A stretch of 64,000 nucleotides of DNA, from NCBI GenBank assembly GCA_037157565.1, contig JAZHRO010000054.1, forward strand, positions 14,057,501-14,121,500, in the 5' to 3' direction. Positions 1 to 13,079 of this stretch are shown here, in pieces (position 1 is the first letter of the stretch; each line of letters opens with the position of its first letter). Source of the stretch: Thalassia testudinum. Taxonomy: Eukaryota > Streptophyta > Magnoliopsida > Alismatales > Hydrocharitaceae. The notes beneath the pieces were generated by a model that worked only from the letters and a program-made list of their open reading frames with translations, was not told the DNA's origin and ran no database searches. The translations under genes and the position numbers were made by a program.

Positions 1-2079
1 AAATTACAAAGATAATACTTATTTTACTAACATCTCTTAGAATTGATGTTATTAAAACATGCATTAACCTTTTAAAATTATAAGAATTAATCCTTCAAAC
101 AAATGAAGATTAACGCATCAAAATAGAGATTACCCTCCCAAGTAAATTAAAACTCTTTTAACTATTGGGCAAATCACATTTTGCCAAGATGGCAAGCACA
201 GGAAACTAAAATAAACACAATATTTAAATTTTAGGATGGATGGTGGGAAGCATACGCTGGATCCCAAGTGGGATCCTTTGCGAAGAATCGGAGTCATCCA
301 AGGGGATGCAAGAGGACAGGAGTGGGGGTGGGTCCCACTACGTGGGTCTGTTCCCTTTGATTTTTTTTGGGGCACGCGCGTGCCGGGGTAGGGAGGGTAG
401 GAAGCTGCGTGAGTTGGGGCGTTTGAATTTCTTTTTTTCTTTTGTAATATCTTGATCTTTCAAATTTTTGATAGCAAATTAAAAAAAAAAAAAAAGGAAA
501 GTGTTTACCGTTTTTAAATGTAAACGAACATCTAATCCATCAAGAGTGTCATAAATTTTAATGGACATGATTAAGTCTTAAGTTGGATTGATTTAAAAAA
601 ATCCTAACCTAGTAGGATCTTTTTTTTTTTCCTCTTGAAATGGAAGAGGAAGATCACTCAAGATAATGATGTGTTGTTTTAACTAATGAGGAGTTTGATT
701 GGTGGGTTAAGTGATTTACTTTTATTTAAATATTTAATCTGTCACTTAATCCATCTTTCATTTACACTAGGTTAAATAGATTTAACTTAAGGTAAAATTA
801 TTTCACTTTATCTATAGGATAATTTTAAATCGTCAAAATATCTAAATAGGTTAACATATTTATTCCACTCGTTACCTATTCCACAAATTTATTCCTCTTA
901 TCAAATAGAACTTAAGAGTCGAAAATTAATCACAACTAATCAAGGTTAATCACTGCTACTCTCACCGAAAGATAAGTCCTCAAGCATGGAAACAGTGCCC
1001 TCTAAATATATGACCCCAATCGTCTACAAACAATAAGCAGAATCATATTAGATTGTAGGTTTAGTTAAATTCAACCCAATTACATCGGCGTGCACCCCTG
1101 GTGGTAACAAGTGACTTTTATCATGATCATCAATACCTCCAGAATCTGTTATCAAATTGTTGAGCTGCTTAATTAGTTGGCTTCGGTAACTAGAGCAACA
1201 GCTCATGTTGATTCTGAACCTGCCATCAGTCCATCAGAGAGAACAATTTAGGAACGGAAATTAAAACTGGTATTGATTCAGAACAAGATGATGACCATGA
1301 GATTCGGATCTCATCCTTTTCGGCAAACGTCGGTGTAGGATGGTAGATTGTGTCCCCTTTCCCATGGCTATGGTGATTCACATTGGTAGATTTCCTCCAC
1401 CTACTCACATGTGATCAACAGTGAGGACAGTGTGGCTGACATTAAATTCTTAAGGTTGGATTTACAAGTGGTAGAAGGAAGCTAAGGGTACATTGAAATT
1501 GCTGCAAACGACGGGAAACGCACACATCCAAAATACACGGAAGACCAGATTTCTTGTTCACATCATCCAAGTCTATGACCGTATATTTATTTCACGAAAA
1601 ATCTTATAGGAACCCTTGTACTCGGACAACTGAGGTTGTGTTTTGCAAAGGATTTAGATGTGGATTAGGAGTGGATTTAAAGGTAAGATTAAAGAATTAA
1701 CTTTCTCTTATTTCATATAAATCATTATCCTCTTTTACTTCATATTAATATTAATATTAATATTAATATTCATATATATTAATATATAACAAATTCAATA
1801 TATATAATATATTTATTAAAATATATCCACCAAACCGTGAAAGAAACTTTGCAAAATTTGTGTCCATTCCATCTGTACCATTGAGCTCGTTGCTGACCGA
1901 CAAGCGTGTGGCACTTCTCAGCCACGCACGTGCATCGCTCAAGGGGCATGTTGCATTTGTGTGGGCAACCCAATCAATCAGTTATAAGTTGTTGTTGGGG
2001 ATGAAAAATGGGTGGGGTCGTTTCTTGAGAGTGGTATGCAAGGCCTTTTTTTACATTAGAAAAAGGGACAACAAACCTT
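1..2079. other. AT-rich intergenic DNA, no gene recognised
   Basis: Low-complexity A/T-rich sequence with oligo-A and oligo-T tracts. The short open frames here have no recognisable domain or codon bias. The only local structure I can name is a short TTAATA-type microsatellite near its right end. Confidence 0.6.
1743..1770. repeat. TATTAA microsatellite
   Basis: About four and a half tandem copies of a 6-bp TATTAA unit, read directly from the sequence, continuing into AT-alternating DNA. Confidence 0.8.
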
Positions 2080-2794
2080 TAAGGATGTAAATTTTAGTAA
2101 ATTCGATTTGAATCTATCTCAACCTAATTTGAAAAGAATGGATAAAATCTTACTTGAATCTGATAGGATTTGAGTATGGATTTTATATAAAAAATACTAC
2201 GATATGAGTATCGATATGAGTATAGATCTATACCCGATCATCCGACTCAAATACCCGAATAAAATTTCTATTTACTCCAGATATATAAATCTTATCCTAA
2301 GTCATTCATTTCCTCAGCTTTAATCTCACTGATGATTCCAGCCATGATTTTGAAGGTTGGAAGTGTTTTTAAAGTTTCCATTGATATTTATTTTTAAGAT
2401 AGAGATCTTTTACTTGAAATATAATTATATTTTATTATTCTTTATATTTTTTATTTTTGATATATTTTTCTTAAAATTTTTTTTGTAATAATTTAAATGA
2501 GATCTCTAAAATTGAAGTAGCTTAAAACTTTTATGTTTTAGACTTTTATAAAAATAAACAATTGATGGATTTTGTTATAGATTTTTTTTGTACTTTAATT
2601 TTAATTTGGACACGATTTAATTGCAACATAAATTTATAAATAGGTATGTGATGAATAAATTGATACCTATTGGGTAGATGGATATGAATATGAGTTTAAA
2701 TTTTTGTACCTAATTAGTAAATAGATACAATATATAGATATGAACTTTATAAATAAATATGGATTTAACCAAACACGACCCATTTACATTCCTA
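2080..2794. repeat. Dispersed ~715-bp repeat, copy X (hAT-like short inverted ends)
   Basis: This segment aligns along its length with a second copy that starts near 10318 and resumes at 24838-25527 on the far side of gypsy element 1. The left end reads AGGATGTAAAT and the right end, reverse-complemented, reads AGGAATGTAAATGGG, so the ends form short inverted repeats. GGATG-type ends recall hAT family termini (Ac ends in CAGGGATGAAA), but I see no clean 8-bp target duplication. No coding sequence. Non-autonomous hAT-like element is the best guess; another dispersed repeat type is possible. Confidence 0.5.
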
Positions 2795-3502
2795 ATTACG
2801 AGGGAAAAAGAAAATAAAGGGAAAAAGAAAATAAAGAGAAAGAAAGACATAAAAATCTAAGCTAGAGATTGAATATTAGAAAAACTAAAAAAAAGTAACA
2901 TTCATGATTATAATATGAAACTTTATTAAACTATGTGCAATGATATATTTAGAAATATTTCATATGATGGTGTTAAAATATAATTTAATATATAAATAAA
3001 TATAAATTTATTTTTTTATAATAACACAAAAAAATTGATAAATAATCTTTAATATGTTTACAAGTAAATATAGAATTATTTTCATATTAAATGACATTTT
3101 AAAAAATAAATGTGATTAAATTTTATAAATAAATATTAAATAAATACTTATGAATAAATATTATGTAAATATTCTACAAGTAAAAACTAAATAAATATAT
3201 CAGCAAATGAATGTAAATATAAATTTGTGATTTAAAAATTTAATGGATAAGTAGAGGTTTGTGATTCGTTAACCTATTATTGCCCACGGTTATCCGTGCT
3301 ACCACTGTTGGAAACGTAAGAACTCTGACCCGTGATTATTTTTCGGGGTGGTCCAACAAACATCCGTCAAAGGCTCATACTTTCCCACCCTTCTCTACAG
3401 CCCCATCGATACCAACCTCGATCTGCGGGAATTTCTCGTTTAGAAAGGAAGACGATCAATTTCTACCTAAACAAGATTCGGAGTCATTAAAAATAAAAAG
3501 TT

Positions 3503-3551
<49 letters not shown>

Positions 3552-3961
3552 CACACGCCTTGATTTTGTAAAATCATTAAATGTTGATTTTACATTAATT
3601 ATTCTGCATTAAGTAATTTTAAATTAATAAAAAGTAATTTTATATTAATACAAAATAATTTATAATAATTTTATACCGACAGCATTGTAAAATAGATCAA
3701 TTTTTATATTTTTTCACCCACGTCAAGAAAAAAAAAAATCTCCTACAACACATTCAACTTAACTAAGATGTCACTCTCAGAACATCAATTTTGACGATCA
3801 ATCCAAATCAACATCACACGTTAGTGTTACTCCCAAACGAGAAACGAAAACCAAAGATGGGGAAAACAAATCTCTGAGCTGAAAAAAAAAACAAAGAAAG
3901 AAAATCTATATATCATAAATTAAACCAACGGCGAGGATGCGATCATCGTCGTCATCATCTA
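2795..3961. other. AT-rich spacer and 3' flank of the EF-hand gene
   Basis: No gene recognised. It contains A/T-rich direct repeats of the type AATAAATAT, an (AT)n microsatellite, and the sequence downstream of the EF-hand stop codon (minus strand), which would hold its 3' UTR. Confidence 0.5.
3506..3547. repeat. (AT)n microsatellite
   Basis: An uninterrupted AT dinucleotide run of about 42 bp, likely length-polymorphic. Confidence 0.95.
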
Positions 3962-4516
3962 TCACTGGCCCGTCGTCGTCATCATCCTCCGGAAGTCTTG
4001 GAAGCAGACCATGCCGTCGCCGTCGGAGTCGACGGCTTCGATCATCCTCCGGCAGTCCTCGACGGAGCACTCGCCGTCGCCGAGAAGCCGCAGCGCCTCG
4101 CAGAGCTCCTCCGCGGAGATCTTCCCGTCCCCGTCGGCGTCGTAGGCCGCGAACGCCGCCCTCATCTCCTCCTCCTCCTCCACCCCCTCCAGGAGGCCGT
4201 GGGGGTCCAGGTGGCGTTCGGCCTCGGCGAGTATCGCGGCGGCCTCGTCCTCGGTCGAGCCGAGCCCAAGGAGGGCCCCCCGGAGCTCCGCCCTGGTGAA
4301 TCCGCCGCCAAGGTGGTCCGGGAGGACCGACTTGGGGGTCGTCGAGGCGTCCAAGGAGGAGGAGGGCGAGGACGAGGACGAGGACGAGGAAGGATCGTTG
4401 GTGGAGCGGTGGATGGTACCGTCGGTGTTCTGGTGGGTTCTCTTGCCTTCCTTCTTCGTGTTCCTCTCGTTGTTGTTGTTGGGTTTGGTGGAGTTGGAGG
4501 AGGAGAAGATCTTCAT
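3962..4516 (-). CDS. Calmodulin-like EF-hand calcium-binding protein (CML type)
   Basis: A single-exon, 184-residue protein likely to act as a Ca2+ sensor. The N-terminal ~65 residues are low complexity, rich in Ser, Asn, Lys and Thr, and end in a poly-Ser stretch. Residues ~73-105 look like a degenerate EF-hand ([14 protein letters not shown]). Two canonical EF loops follow at residues 126-137 ([12 protein letters not shown]) and 163-174 ([12 protein letters not shown]), with Asp at loop positions 1, 3 and 5 and Glu or Asp at position 12. An acidic run (GVEEEEE, from residue 111) precedes the first loop. The chosen ATG is the first in the frame and gives a usual length for intronless plant CML proteins. 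The gene is far more GC-rich than its surroundings, as in many monocot genes. The opposite strand and other frames are also open here but encode only Arg/Pro-rich low-complexity peptides. The family assignment is firm; the partner and specific CML number are unknown. Confidence 0.9.
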   Translation of the reverse strand: MKIFSSSNSTKPNNNNERNTKKEGKRTHQNTDGTIHRSTNDPSSSSSSSSPSSSLDASTTPKSVLPDHLGGGFTRAELRGALLGLGSTEDEAAAILAEAERHLDPHGLLEGVEEEEEMRAAFAAYDADGDGKISAEELCEALRLLGDGECSVEDCRRMIEAVDSDGDGMVCFQDFRRMMTTTGQ

Positions 4517-4693
4517 GTTTGTGCTGTTTTGGTAGTTGGGAATGGGATTGGTGGAGGCGTGTCACCGTTGTTAAATGGTTGGTGTGTTGTGTGGGGAAAG
4601 GGTGGGGGGAAGTGAGCTTCCGCGAAGCTTCGTGGGAGGTTGTTGCAGTGGCCGTTGGGGGAACGTTTGGCCTTCACAGGGCCGTACACAGAA

Positions 4694-4720
4694 CACCCCC
4701 ACCCCCACCCCCCTCCCCCC
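4694..4720 (-). promoter_or_regulatory. G-run tract with quadruplex potential upstream of the EF-hand gene
   Basis: The plus strand carries four or more C5-C6 runs separated by single A or T bases, so the minus (gene-sense) strand has at least four G-runs. It lies about 180-200 bp upstream of the EF-hand start codon. It matches the simple G-quadruplex pattern; any function is inference. Confidence 0.5.
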
Positions 4721-4841
4721 ATTACTTACTTAACAGGCGGGACAAACCACCGCCCACTTCGGAGGGTACGTGTGTGCACAAGGAAGGAGGGGATTGCTAT
4801 GGGTAATTAACGTGGGTGGATTTGCTTTGAAAAATATTTTT

Positions 4842-4849
4842 GCCACGTG
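4842..4849 (-). promoter_or_regulatory. G-box/ABRE-like site upstream of the EF-hand gene
   Basis: A CACGTG core in the context CACGTGGC on the gene strand, about 330 bp upstream of the start codon. This matches the plant G-box/ABRE bound by bZIP and bHLH factors. A single hexamer can occur by chance. Confidence 0.35.
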
Positions 4850-5611
4850 TCCTCTTACACAAAAATCGATCTCTCATCGTGATTAGATGGTATACTTCGT
4901 TGGGAGGGAGATTTTGTGAGATATTTTCGTGGAGATTTTAGAATGTCTAATGGCGCCCACTTACTTTCGGGGCCGTTTGGTCAGAAGAGTTTTTTGGTCG
5001 CATTGCCTTTTATTTTTACGGAAATTTTGAAAATAAATAAAGTTAAAATTATGCACTTTAATTTTTTAAAAGTAAAGTAATTTTTTTATATTTAATAATG
5101 TTATGACAAGACATTCTTTTGTTTTAAAAATAATTATGCAAGTATTATACCAATATAAATTATTCTAAGGATAAGCAGTGAGATATTTGATTGAGGTATA
5201 AAAATAAGTAAGGAGATAATATCATTAGTAATGTGATGTGATATTGTTGAATTATTTTTTAATCTTATAATATAGATATGAGTGAGTTGACGTGATGCAG
5301 TAAATGTATTTTAATAAATATATTACACTAAAGATGATATATTTTAACGATCATCAATATTAATGTGAGGTAATAGAATAATTTAAAATTAATATTCATA
5401 GATAAAGTTAAATAATTTATGTCTTTTAATATTTAAATTAATTCCTTTTAACTTCATATAATAATCCTTTAGTCGAGGAATAATCTTTAAGTTATGTCCC
5501 ATCAAACGCAACCCCCATGTCATTTCAAACTTTTTGTAAATTTATAATTTCTTATTCTATTCCGGTCCCTTGGACAATTTCTTACTAGAATTACAGGTGT
5601 GGACGGGCTTT

Positions 5612-5629
5612 GGGGGGGGGGGGGGGGGG
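5612..5629. repeat. G homopolymer (18 bp)
   Basis: Eighteen consecutive G residues read directly, followed by GT-rich DNA. Assembly length errors are likely at such a run. Confidence 0.85.
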
Positions 5630-8600
5630 TGTGTTGGGGTTGGTGTGGTGTGGTGTGCGCGGAAGGAGGTTTATTTAAAGTTTTGTTGGATCAACATGAC
5701 AAGTGGGGTTTTTTAAATTTCAAAAGCATTGTGGCTTTTATAATTTTAAATTCATCAAATACAATCTGTGGCTTTTGCTATAGATAGGTTTTTAGTTTTA
5801 CAACAATATCCTCAAAAGCAACCCATGGTTACTTCACCCATTCACAGCTCTTCAAACTATCTCATAAGTTGTGTCAAAATCCTAACTGCATCGCACAGTA
5901 AATGCATCCAAGTAACCTCTTAATCCCTAGAAATATATGTCATCATTCGAAGACACGACTTGAGTTATCATAGGCACATTAGGCTACACGGTGCATATAA
6001 GGATTGAAGTGCGGTTTATTCACAAGGACATTCACACAATCTTAGAGAACGAAATTTTATTGATGAAATTTGAATATCATCGATAATATTTCTTTTATTA
6101 TATTGATGGTACTTAAATATCAGTACGGTACATAAATTTTTGTGTTAAGTTACATTTCCACGTAATGATTTAGGCCTAGACTAAGATCTAACATCAGGGA
6201 TAAGAATTTGCATGCCAATGCTAGAATTGTGCATTGAGACTAAATGTGTGATTCTATTTTTGGAAAACTGCGAACTTGGGCTCTGTATCGCCTTCGTACA
6301 ACCAACCCCACCCTAAAGAACCAAAGTACCGAAATTAGCACATGTGGATTGGATGAATGCCCTCTTCCGGGCAAGTTGAGTTTGGATATGAAGCATGAGC
6401 TTAACCTTAGGCATGACTTAATTGATTCTTAGCACATTAGCTCACTTGCTGTAATCCGCTGGACTCAAATTTAAGGGCCCAGATGGGATAAAATACCGTA
6501 AGAGGTAGATATGCATGATAAGTGGAGAGGAATTTTTATTTGAGTAACAAAATAAATAAAGGATGTTGATTGATATCTATTTGATATCTATTTAATATTA
6601 AAAGTGAAAGTAAATGATATTAATAGTATTTATTTTACGTTAAAAGTAAAAATGAAGGTTATTATAATTTGATAAGATAAATTTCTCTAAAAATTCTAAC
6701 AAAAATTCAAATGAAATATATCCTCCTACTAACAGCACCTTTAAATGGATCCTAAGTGAGAAAAATTGATCTTGACTCATCATCAGGTATGGTTCATTGG
6801 ATCATAGACCATCCAAAATCCTTGAGGTTTGGTTCTAGAGTAGTATCTTTAAGAAAAATGGCCTTTTAATGTGTTGGATTGGATTTTTGTTAACCACACC
6901 AGATATTTTAAGTTGGAGTTTTTAAATAGTAATTATTAATCTTTTATAATTTATTTACTAAAATTGTATTGACGGGTGCCTAGATCTAAGTTTAACGAAG
7001 AAAAATTATATTACTTTGTAAAAATGGAGATTTAGATCTAAACTTAATTAAGAAAAATTAACCTTAACAATTTATTGAGTAAGAGCCTAGTAAATCCAAA
7101 GTAACCTTCCAAAATATTCAATTCTAAATTGAAAAGTAATAAATTTTAATTTGTTATATTCCACTACTTTTTTTGATAAACTTTTGGTAAGAAACTATCT
7201 TTTAGTTGTCACAAAAATTGGGAAATTTGAGATACTATTTGGAAAGACATTACAACATAGCCTTTAATCTTGAATGTGGATAGCTTATTACCCAACTGCG
7301 AGAGTTAGCTATGATAAGTAGTACTTAATAGTTGAGCTCTTTGCTATTGTGAGTGGCCAATGAAGTCATCTTCATCGACTTATTATCTCTACAATAGTGT
7401 TTTGTTTGATGTGTTAAGTGTTTAATACATCACTTAACATGCCTGTAACTTATGACAGATTAAGTAGATTTAATACAGGCTAAAATTATTCTACCATCTC
7501 TGTGAAATAACTTTAACACATCAAAATATTTAAACGGATTAACTCACTTATTTCACTTTTTTCTTATTCCTCTACTTATTCCATAAATTTATTCTCCATA
7601 TCAAATGGAGGCTACATCTTCCCTCTCACAAGCATCCTTGTGTGAGTTTCCGGATACCTAACTAACACGACCCGCCAAAAGTAATCTACTAAGGATGCAT
7701 TCTTCTTGAGATGGACATTTATTGTGAGTCGAAACTAGTTGAAAATCCTCTATTCTTGGTATCGTTATAGTTTTGTTACCCATCTTTTTCTTTCTCATCC
7801 CTATTCTTTCTTTTTTTTGGTATGATGACGTTTCACAATTTAATTTCTTTGGCTAAACTAAGAGAAAATTGAACAACTCGTATAAGTCAATCTTCTAAAA
7901 AAAAAAATAAATAAGAGTAGAGACATAAACCTCTTGACACTGACTTATAAATTGATAAGCCCGTGTATCTATTCACCCCCTCACATTTGGTGGTTTTTTC
8001 ACCTCCTCCTTGGGAAAAATGGAGCCCAAGGCAAATGAAAATAAATGAATGGTGCTTTCAGTACATAAAAGTGTGTATACCTTTATACATCATTAGAGAG
8101 AGATATATGATACCCTCTAATCACATGATGTGTTACGAATCATGACACTTCACTGTAATAAGAAGAGAGATATATAAAGTTGTGTACACTTTTATATCCG
8201 CCAAGAATTTTTCAAAATAAATTATGCTTGAACCTATTTTAATATTGCTAGGATAGGAAAAGAGAATTAGGAAATTCCCCATATTCCTCCTCTTTTATAG
8301 GGAAAATGTGTTTAGAAGTAAAGCAAGAGACTGTGGTCTGCCTTGATTAATTCTCTCACCTAGAGAGGCAAAATCACTTGCTTCAGTGTTTTTTTTATTT
8401 AAGATAAATATTCATTAAATAGGAAAGAATCTAATATAAAAAGATACAATTCAATAAAAATAAGGAAGAAAATAGAAATTTGAGTGCTCTCACGAAAAGA
8501 AGAAAATTATTCTTCATAAAAATGACGAAACTCCATCAAAAATGTAAGGCAACAAAATTACAAGAAAAAAAAATAAAGGAAAAAAAAAAAAAAAGAAAAC

Positions 8601-8780
8601 AGAGAAGGCATTTTAGCCGTGCTTCTCCAAACTGACCGTTACGTAAAGAGGACCACCATTCTGATGTGATCGTACGTAGAACCTCACCTTACGGATAAGA
8701 TTAATCAAAATTAAGGAGATCTCATGGCAGCAAGGAATTTATGTCCGTACTACCGTAATTAAAGATCTGTTGAGAAAGTA

Positions 8781-9287
8781 ATGATCGTAGAAGCAAATCT
8801 TCGGAAAGGCTGTGACAACCTAAGATCACGTAAAGAATTACGTAAATTGAATTTATTTTCAAAGAGGAAACCTTGGGAAGTAGTTCAAATAGCACGAGCT
8901 ATTTTGGGATGGTCAACAAAATGGACTTCTTTCTTCAACAGGATGGCCATCTCGGAAATCAGAAAAGTCGGAAAAAGGTTTAGAGGGACCGAAGACTAAA
9001 AAAGCGTCGTAGAATTCAGCAGTATCGTGGAAGGCTTCAAAAGGGGCGCCTTTTCTCTTTTAAGCAAGAAGGGAACTTATTTTTAATGCATGGCGCAGCA
9101 TGAGTTAAATCATATTTTTAGAAGGTTAACCTTCGTTTGTAGTTGGGGTCAGGCAGATCGAAGTTTAGGTTGCAAACACAAAGATAAACTAACTGTGTTG
9201 GAAAGGGGTTTGAGAAAATCCCTGTTTGACATTGCTCACACGCACGTTAAAGATGAAACTCTTATTTTAGTTGGGGGCGTAAGTTGA
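8781..9287 (+). other. Unassigned pair of open frames, possible gene relic
   Basis: Two plus-strand open stretches (8781-8999, 72 codons; 9090-9287, 65 codons) lie close together. The first is basic and has a plausible protein-like stretch (WEVVQIARAILGWSTKW); the second includes a Cys/Trp-containing segment. I do not recognise either, and no promoter, splice sites or transposon ends could be tied to them. They may be remnants of one decayed coding region, or chance. Confidence 0.2.
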
Positions 9288-10317
9288 CAGCTCTTCATCA
9301 TCTACTTATATATGTTTTCATTTCTTTCGTTATCCGATTGCTTTCTCTTTGTGACTTCTTTTTCTGTGAAATGTCCCCCTCAACCAATCAATTAACAAAA
9401 TATAATTATTATCCAACATTATAATTAATAGGTAGTTATAAATCAAAATAATATTATACTTAATTAAACACATTAATAAATATTAAAAATATAATTAATG
9501 AGGTTATTATAATTTAAATTACCATGCTATCTTCCCTATTAAATTAATTTAAGATAAAAAAAAGTAATAACATCAACTAACTTACTTACCATCCTAAAAA
9601 TAAATATATCTTTTATTACCTTATCTCTCATTTTAACTTTCAATCAAACAAATACTTTTCTTTTACATCATAGATTAACTTTTATTCTTAACCTTCATTT
9701 AGTAAATATAAAGATAAATTAATCCTGCCTCTCAATTAAATATAAATGAAAGTTAACCTATATTACGAAGATGCTAACCCATATTAATTAATTCTTACCG
9801 TAAACTAACACCGAGAGATCAGACGATCATAGGTACAACCAGCGAGATAGAAGTGAACGATTATGCAAGCATAGGCACCCATAGGGTCCCCTCAAACCAG
9901 GGATGCAACCATATATGTTGCCGTTGAAGGGGGCCTATGCTTGAAAATTATAATAGGGGAGATATATGACTACCTCATGCATGCACATCCTCAGGTAAGG
10001 CAGAGGTGGGGATCAAATAGGGTCCTACTAAAGAGATCAGCATCCCAAAAGTTCTGGGCTCTCTGGTGGGCCTAACGGGTCTTTTTTTGCTGAAGTGTGC
10101 AATTGCCTTCATCATGGAAGGAGAAATAATTTACCTATGTCACTTTTTAAGATTTTTTCAAGCCCTTCCCTTACTAATACTACAGAAGGACACACATTCT
10201 AAATAACATATGTGCGGTTGATCCAAGGATTAAAATGAAAGAGTTGAAAAAAGACTTAGAGTGAGACTTGTGTATATTATTACTCTTCTGGAAGTTGATT
10301 AGTTACCGATTATAAGT

Positions 10318-10351
10318 AAGAATGTAAATTTTGGTAAATTCGATCTAAACT
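10318..10351. repeat. Left stub of dispersed repeat, copy Y
   Basis: Matches the first ~34 bp of the repeat at 2080-2794 and stops exactly where gypsy element 1 begins. The remainder of copy Y resumes at 24838. Confidence 0.6.
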
Positions 10352-13014
10352 TGTAACGACTCGATTCTCGAATCCCTACGAGACACGAGAATCGGACTGA
10401 ATCGACTAATCCCAAGACCTAGTCGTCCAACGAGGAAATAACCAAAAGAGCAGTAAAATAAACCACATTCAGCATGAATATAACTAACAGTAAGAAAAGG
10501 AAATATTACAGTATATACCACCACAACGGAAGGGAAATAAACATGTACATAACATAAAGTTTCGACAAAGAAAGTACAGGGAGTAACAAAGAAAACTACT
10601 CACTACAGTGAAAGAAAAGCACAAAAGTACTACAGGTAAATCTACTGGATCCTACTAGCACAGCGTCCTCTGCAGCTGTTGACCCTTGCTGCTCAACACC
10701 TGGTCATGAAAAGTAACGAGTGTAACATGTCAGCGAAACGCTGAGTAGAGTGGCAACTAAAAGCTAAAGAAGCAGAAGAGTGCACAGTAGCTGTTATATT
10801 TTTACTTTCGTTATTTACGTCTTTTTATTAATTCACTATTGATTTATTTCTCATATCCTTCTCTTGATCTCGAATGTTCCTCGTGGGAACGATCTTGATT
10901 GCAGTCTTTTCCGAAAAGTAGAAGTAACACGTGGTGCTCCCCTGGCCGGGAGAGTCCCCCGTGGTGGTTCTACTGTCAGTCAACCACCCCAAGGTCACTG
11001 ACAGACGTAATGGTGACTACGGCACGCGTGATAAGCGCATGGTAGCTAACCCGCACTGACACGCGGTCAGTCGTTTCCGTTAACGGGTGCGCCCAAAGCA
11101 CAGCACGGAACCAGTATAGGGAAGAGCCCTCTCAGTAACAAGGGTCCAACCCCTCCACAGTCCGCGCACCCTCGCTTGACTACCCTGGTTTGCCCAGTGG
11201 GCCTAACAAGTCCGTGTAGGAGGCTAGTAGAACCCCGGGGCCCGTGGGGTAGCTAGTGCTCTCCCTACACTAGGTGCTCTCCTCGGTACTGTGTACGCGA
11301 GGGCCAGCAAGTTGGTGTACAGTGGCCAAACCCACCCCGATCTCAACCTGAGGGCGGCAAGCTCCCCTCTACACTAAGAGGTAATGTGTGCATCTCTTTG
11401 GTACCACGTACCCAAGAGACAACACACTTCCACGTTTCACTTCCTCAATTCCATTATGTTTTCTTTCCAGGAGTTCTACTCCTAATTCCTCGTAGGATTC
11501 ATGTTCTTTTTGGCTTGGCCATTTTAGGTTTCACCGTTCCAGTTTTACGTTCATACAACCCATGTTCTCCATCATATTCTTCATTCATAACAGGCAGCTG
11601 TTAAATCAATTTACAGGCAGTTATTATTTCCTTTCCACTTTTCCAAGACTACAATATTTATATGTTTCACTAGTTTTCCAATCCTAGGATTCATGCCGTA
11701 CCCTAGGATCTATCATTCAATCTAGTTTTCCAGTCCTAAGATTCATGTAATACCCTAGGATCTATCATTCAATCTAGTTTCTCAGTCCTAGGGTTCATGT
11801 AATGCCCTAGATTCTATTAATTGTTCCACAATTGTAACAAATTTTGTTAAGTAAATTAAAAAGCCACTCTACCAGCGAAAACGGGAGTACTGGGGGCGTG
11901 GTCGGCAATCCCGCGTGCCTCCGCAACCCCCAAGACTACAACGGAACGGGGTCCTAACACAAGGATCAATCATAAGGAGCTTCCCAGAACGGTATACAAT
12001 TACTGTAAACGGGTAGAGGAATTTGTTCTGGAAAGAACGCAACTCGAAACGCGGAAAACGCACTCCGAATGGGCCCTAAACGGGTCAAAAACGACGAAAC
12101 TGTCCAAAATCAGACGTCTGGAACCTCTTCCAGACGTCTTAAAAGGTGGGTTAGGTCGTACCTTAGTTCTGCGTAGTCCTTCAGACGTCCAGAAGCCCGC
12201 TGGGACATCTGGCTTGGCTTCCAGACGTCCGATTGTCTCCCCGGACGTCTGGAGGTTCTCTCTGTCGTTTGGCACTGCGACCAAACGTCTGATTTACGTG
12301 GGATGGCGAGCCCTTGCGCCCTCCCGAGCAGAACCTGTGCACGCACACACCTGCTCTCAGCACGACGAAACGCAGGCGAAGTCGCGGCGGACGGCTGCAT
12401 GGCCGTACACGCGAAAAAGGGAGAAGATAGAAATATCTTACCTATCAGACATCTGGACAGTCCTCCAAACGTCTTCAGCGTCGTCTGGTCATAAGTCCAG
12501 ACGTCTGATTCTGGAAAATTTTCCAGAACCAGAGCCTGATTCGCTCTCCACCCACGACGCACGGTCGCGCCGCGCCCCGTCCGCCTGCTGCCCGAGCTGC
12601 AGCAGCCCCTCCGCGACAACCCACGCCCGCCGCTCCTCCGCCGGCCGGCTCTAGCTGCCCCGGAAAGCTCGAACCCTCTCGGTCGAGCTTCTTCCTTCCA
12701 CTCGCAACCCTCCTTCCCGCACGCTTGCCGCGGCCACTGCTACTGCCGGTCACTCGCTCGCTCGCGCTCTCACACTGGTAGGGAGGAGAAGAGGAAGGCG
12801 GAGGAGATGAGGGTGAGGGAGAGGGCGAGGGTGTCTTCTAAGGCTGCGCGGGGAGAGAGAGAAGAGAGCGGCACGCCTGCAGGAAGAGAGAGGAAAAGAG
12901 GAACGAAAGCGGCGGGTGCAGTCTGCGCACGCACGCGTGCAAACGCAACCCCGTACGCCGAAAAAATTTATTACCAGACGTCTTAAAAACCCGTCTGATG
13001 CCACGATCGTAACA
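10352..13014 (-). repeat. Element 1 3' LTR
   Basis: Starts TGTAACGACTCG and ends GATCGTAACA on the plus strand. It aligns end to end with 22133-24837 at high identity with scattered differences. It contains three roughly 60-bp tandem units around CCTAGGATTCATG (11671-11815) and several blocks of the GACGTC palindrome. Confidence 0.92.
12111..12990. promoter_or_regulatory. GACGTC palindrome blocks in element 1 3' LTR
   Basis: Repeated CAGACGTCTG and one-base variants in three blocks: 12111-12290, about 12445-12510, and a final copy near 12975. The core GACGTC is the plant bZIP C-box. The same blocks recur at matching LTR positions in 22133-24837. What binds them is unknown. Confidence 0.7.
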
Positions 13015-13079
13015 ATATAACAAACTCAAAGGAAGTTTCATCCCCGAAACTTGCGCTAACTAGGGTGCGGGAAAGAACA

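Larger units (their letters stand above)
4851..10317. other. Long AT-rich intergenic region
   Basis: No recognisable gene, RNA or transposon domain over about 5.4 kb apart from the two items listed separately (a G homopolymer near 5.6 kb and an unassigned open stretch near 8.8-9.3 kb). Short open frames have no family signature. Confidence 0.5.

Noticed and set aside
3906..4565. Long overlapping open frames on both strands around the EF-hand gene
   Set aside because: They encode Arg/Pro/Asp-rich low-complexity peptides caused by the GC-rich codons of the real gene; only the 3962-4516 minus frame has two EF-hand loops.
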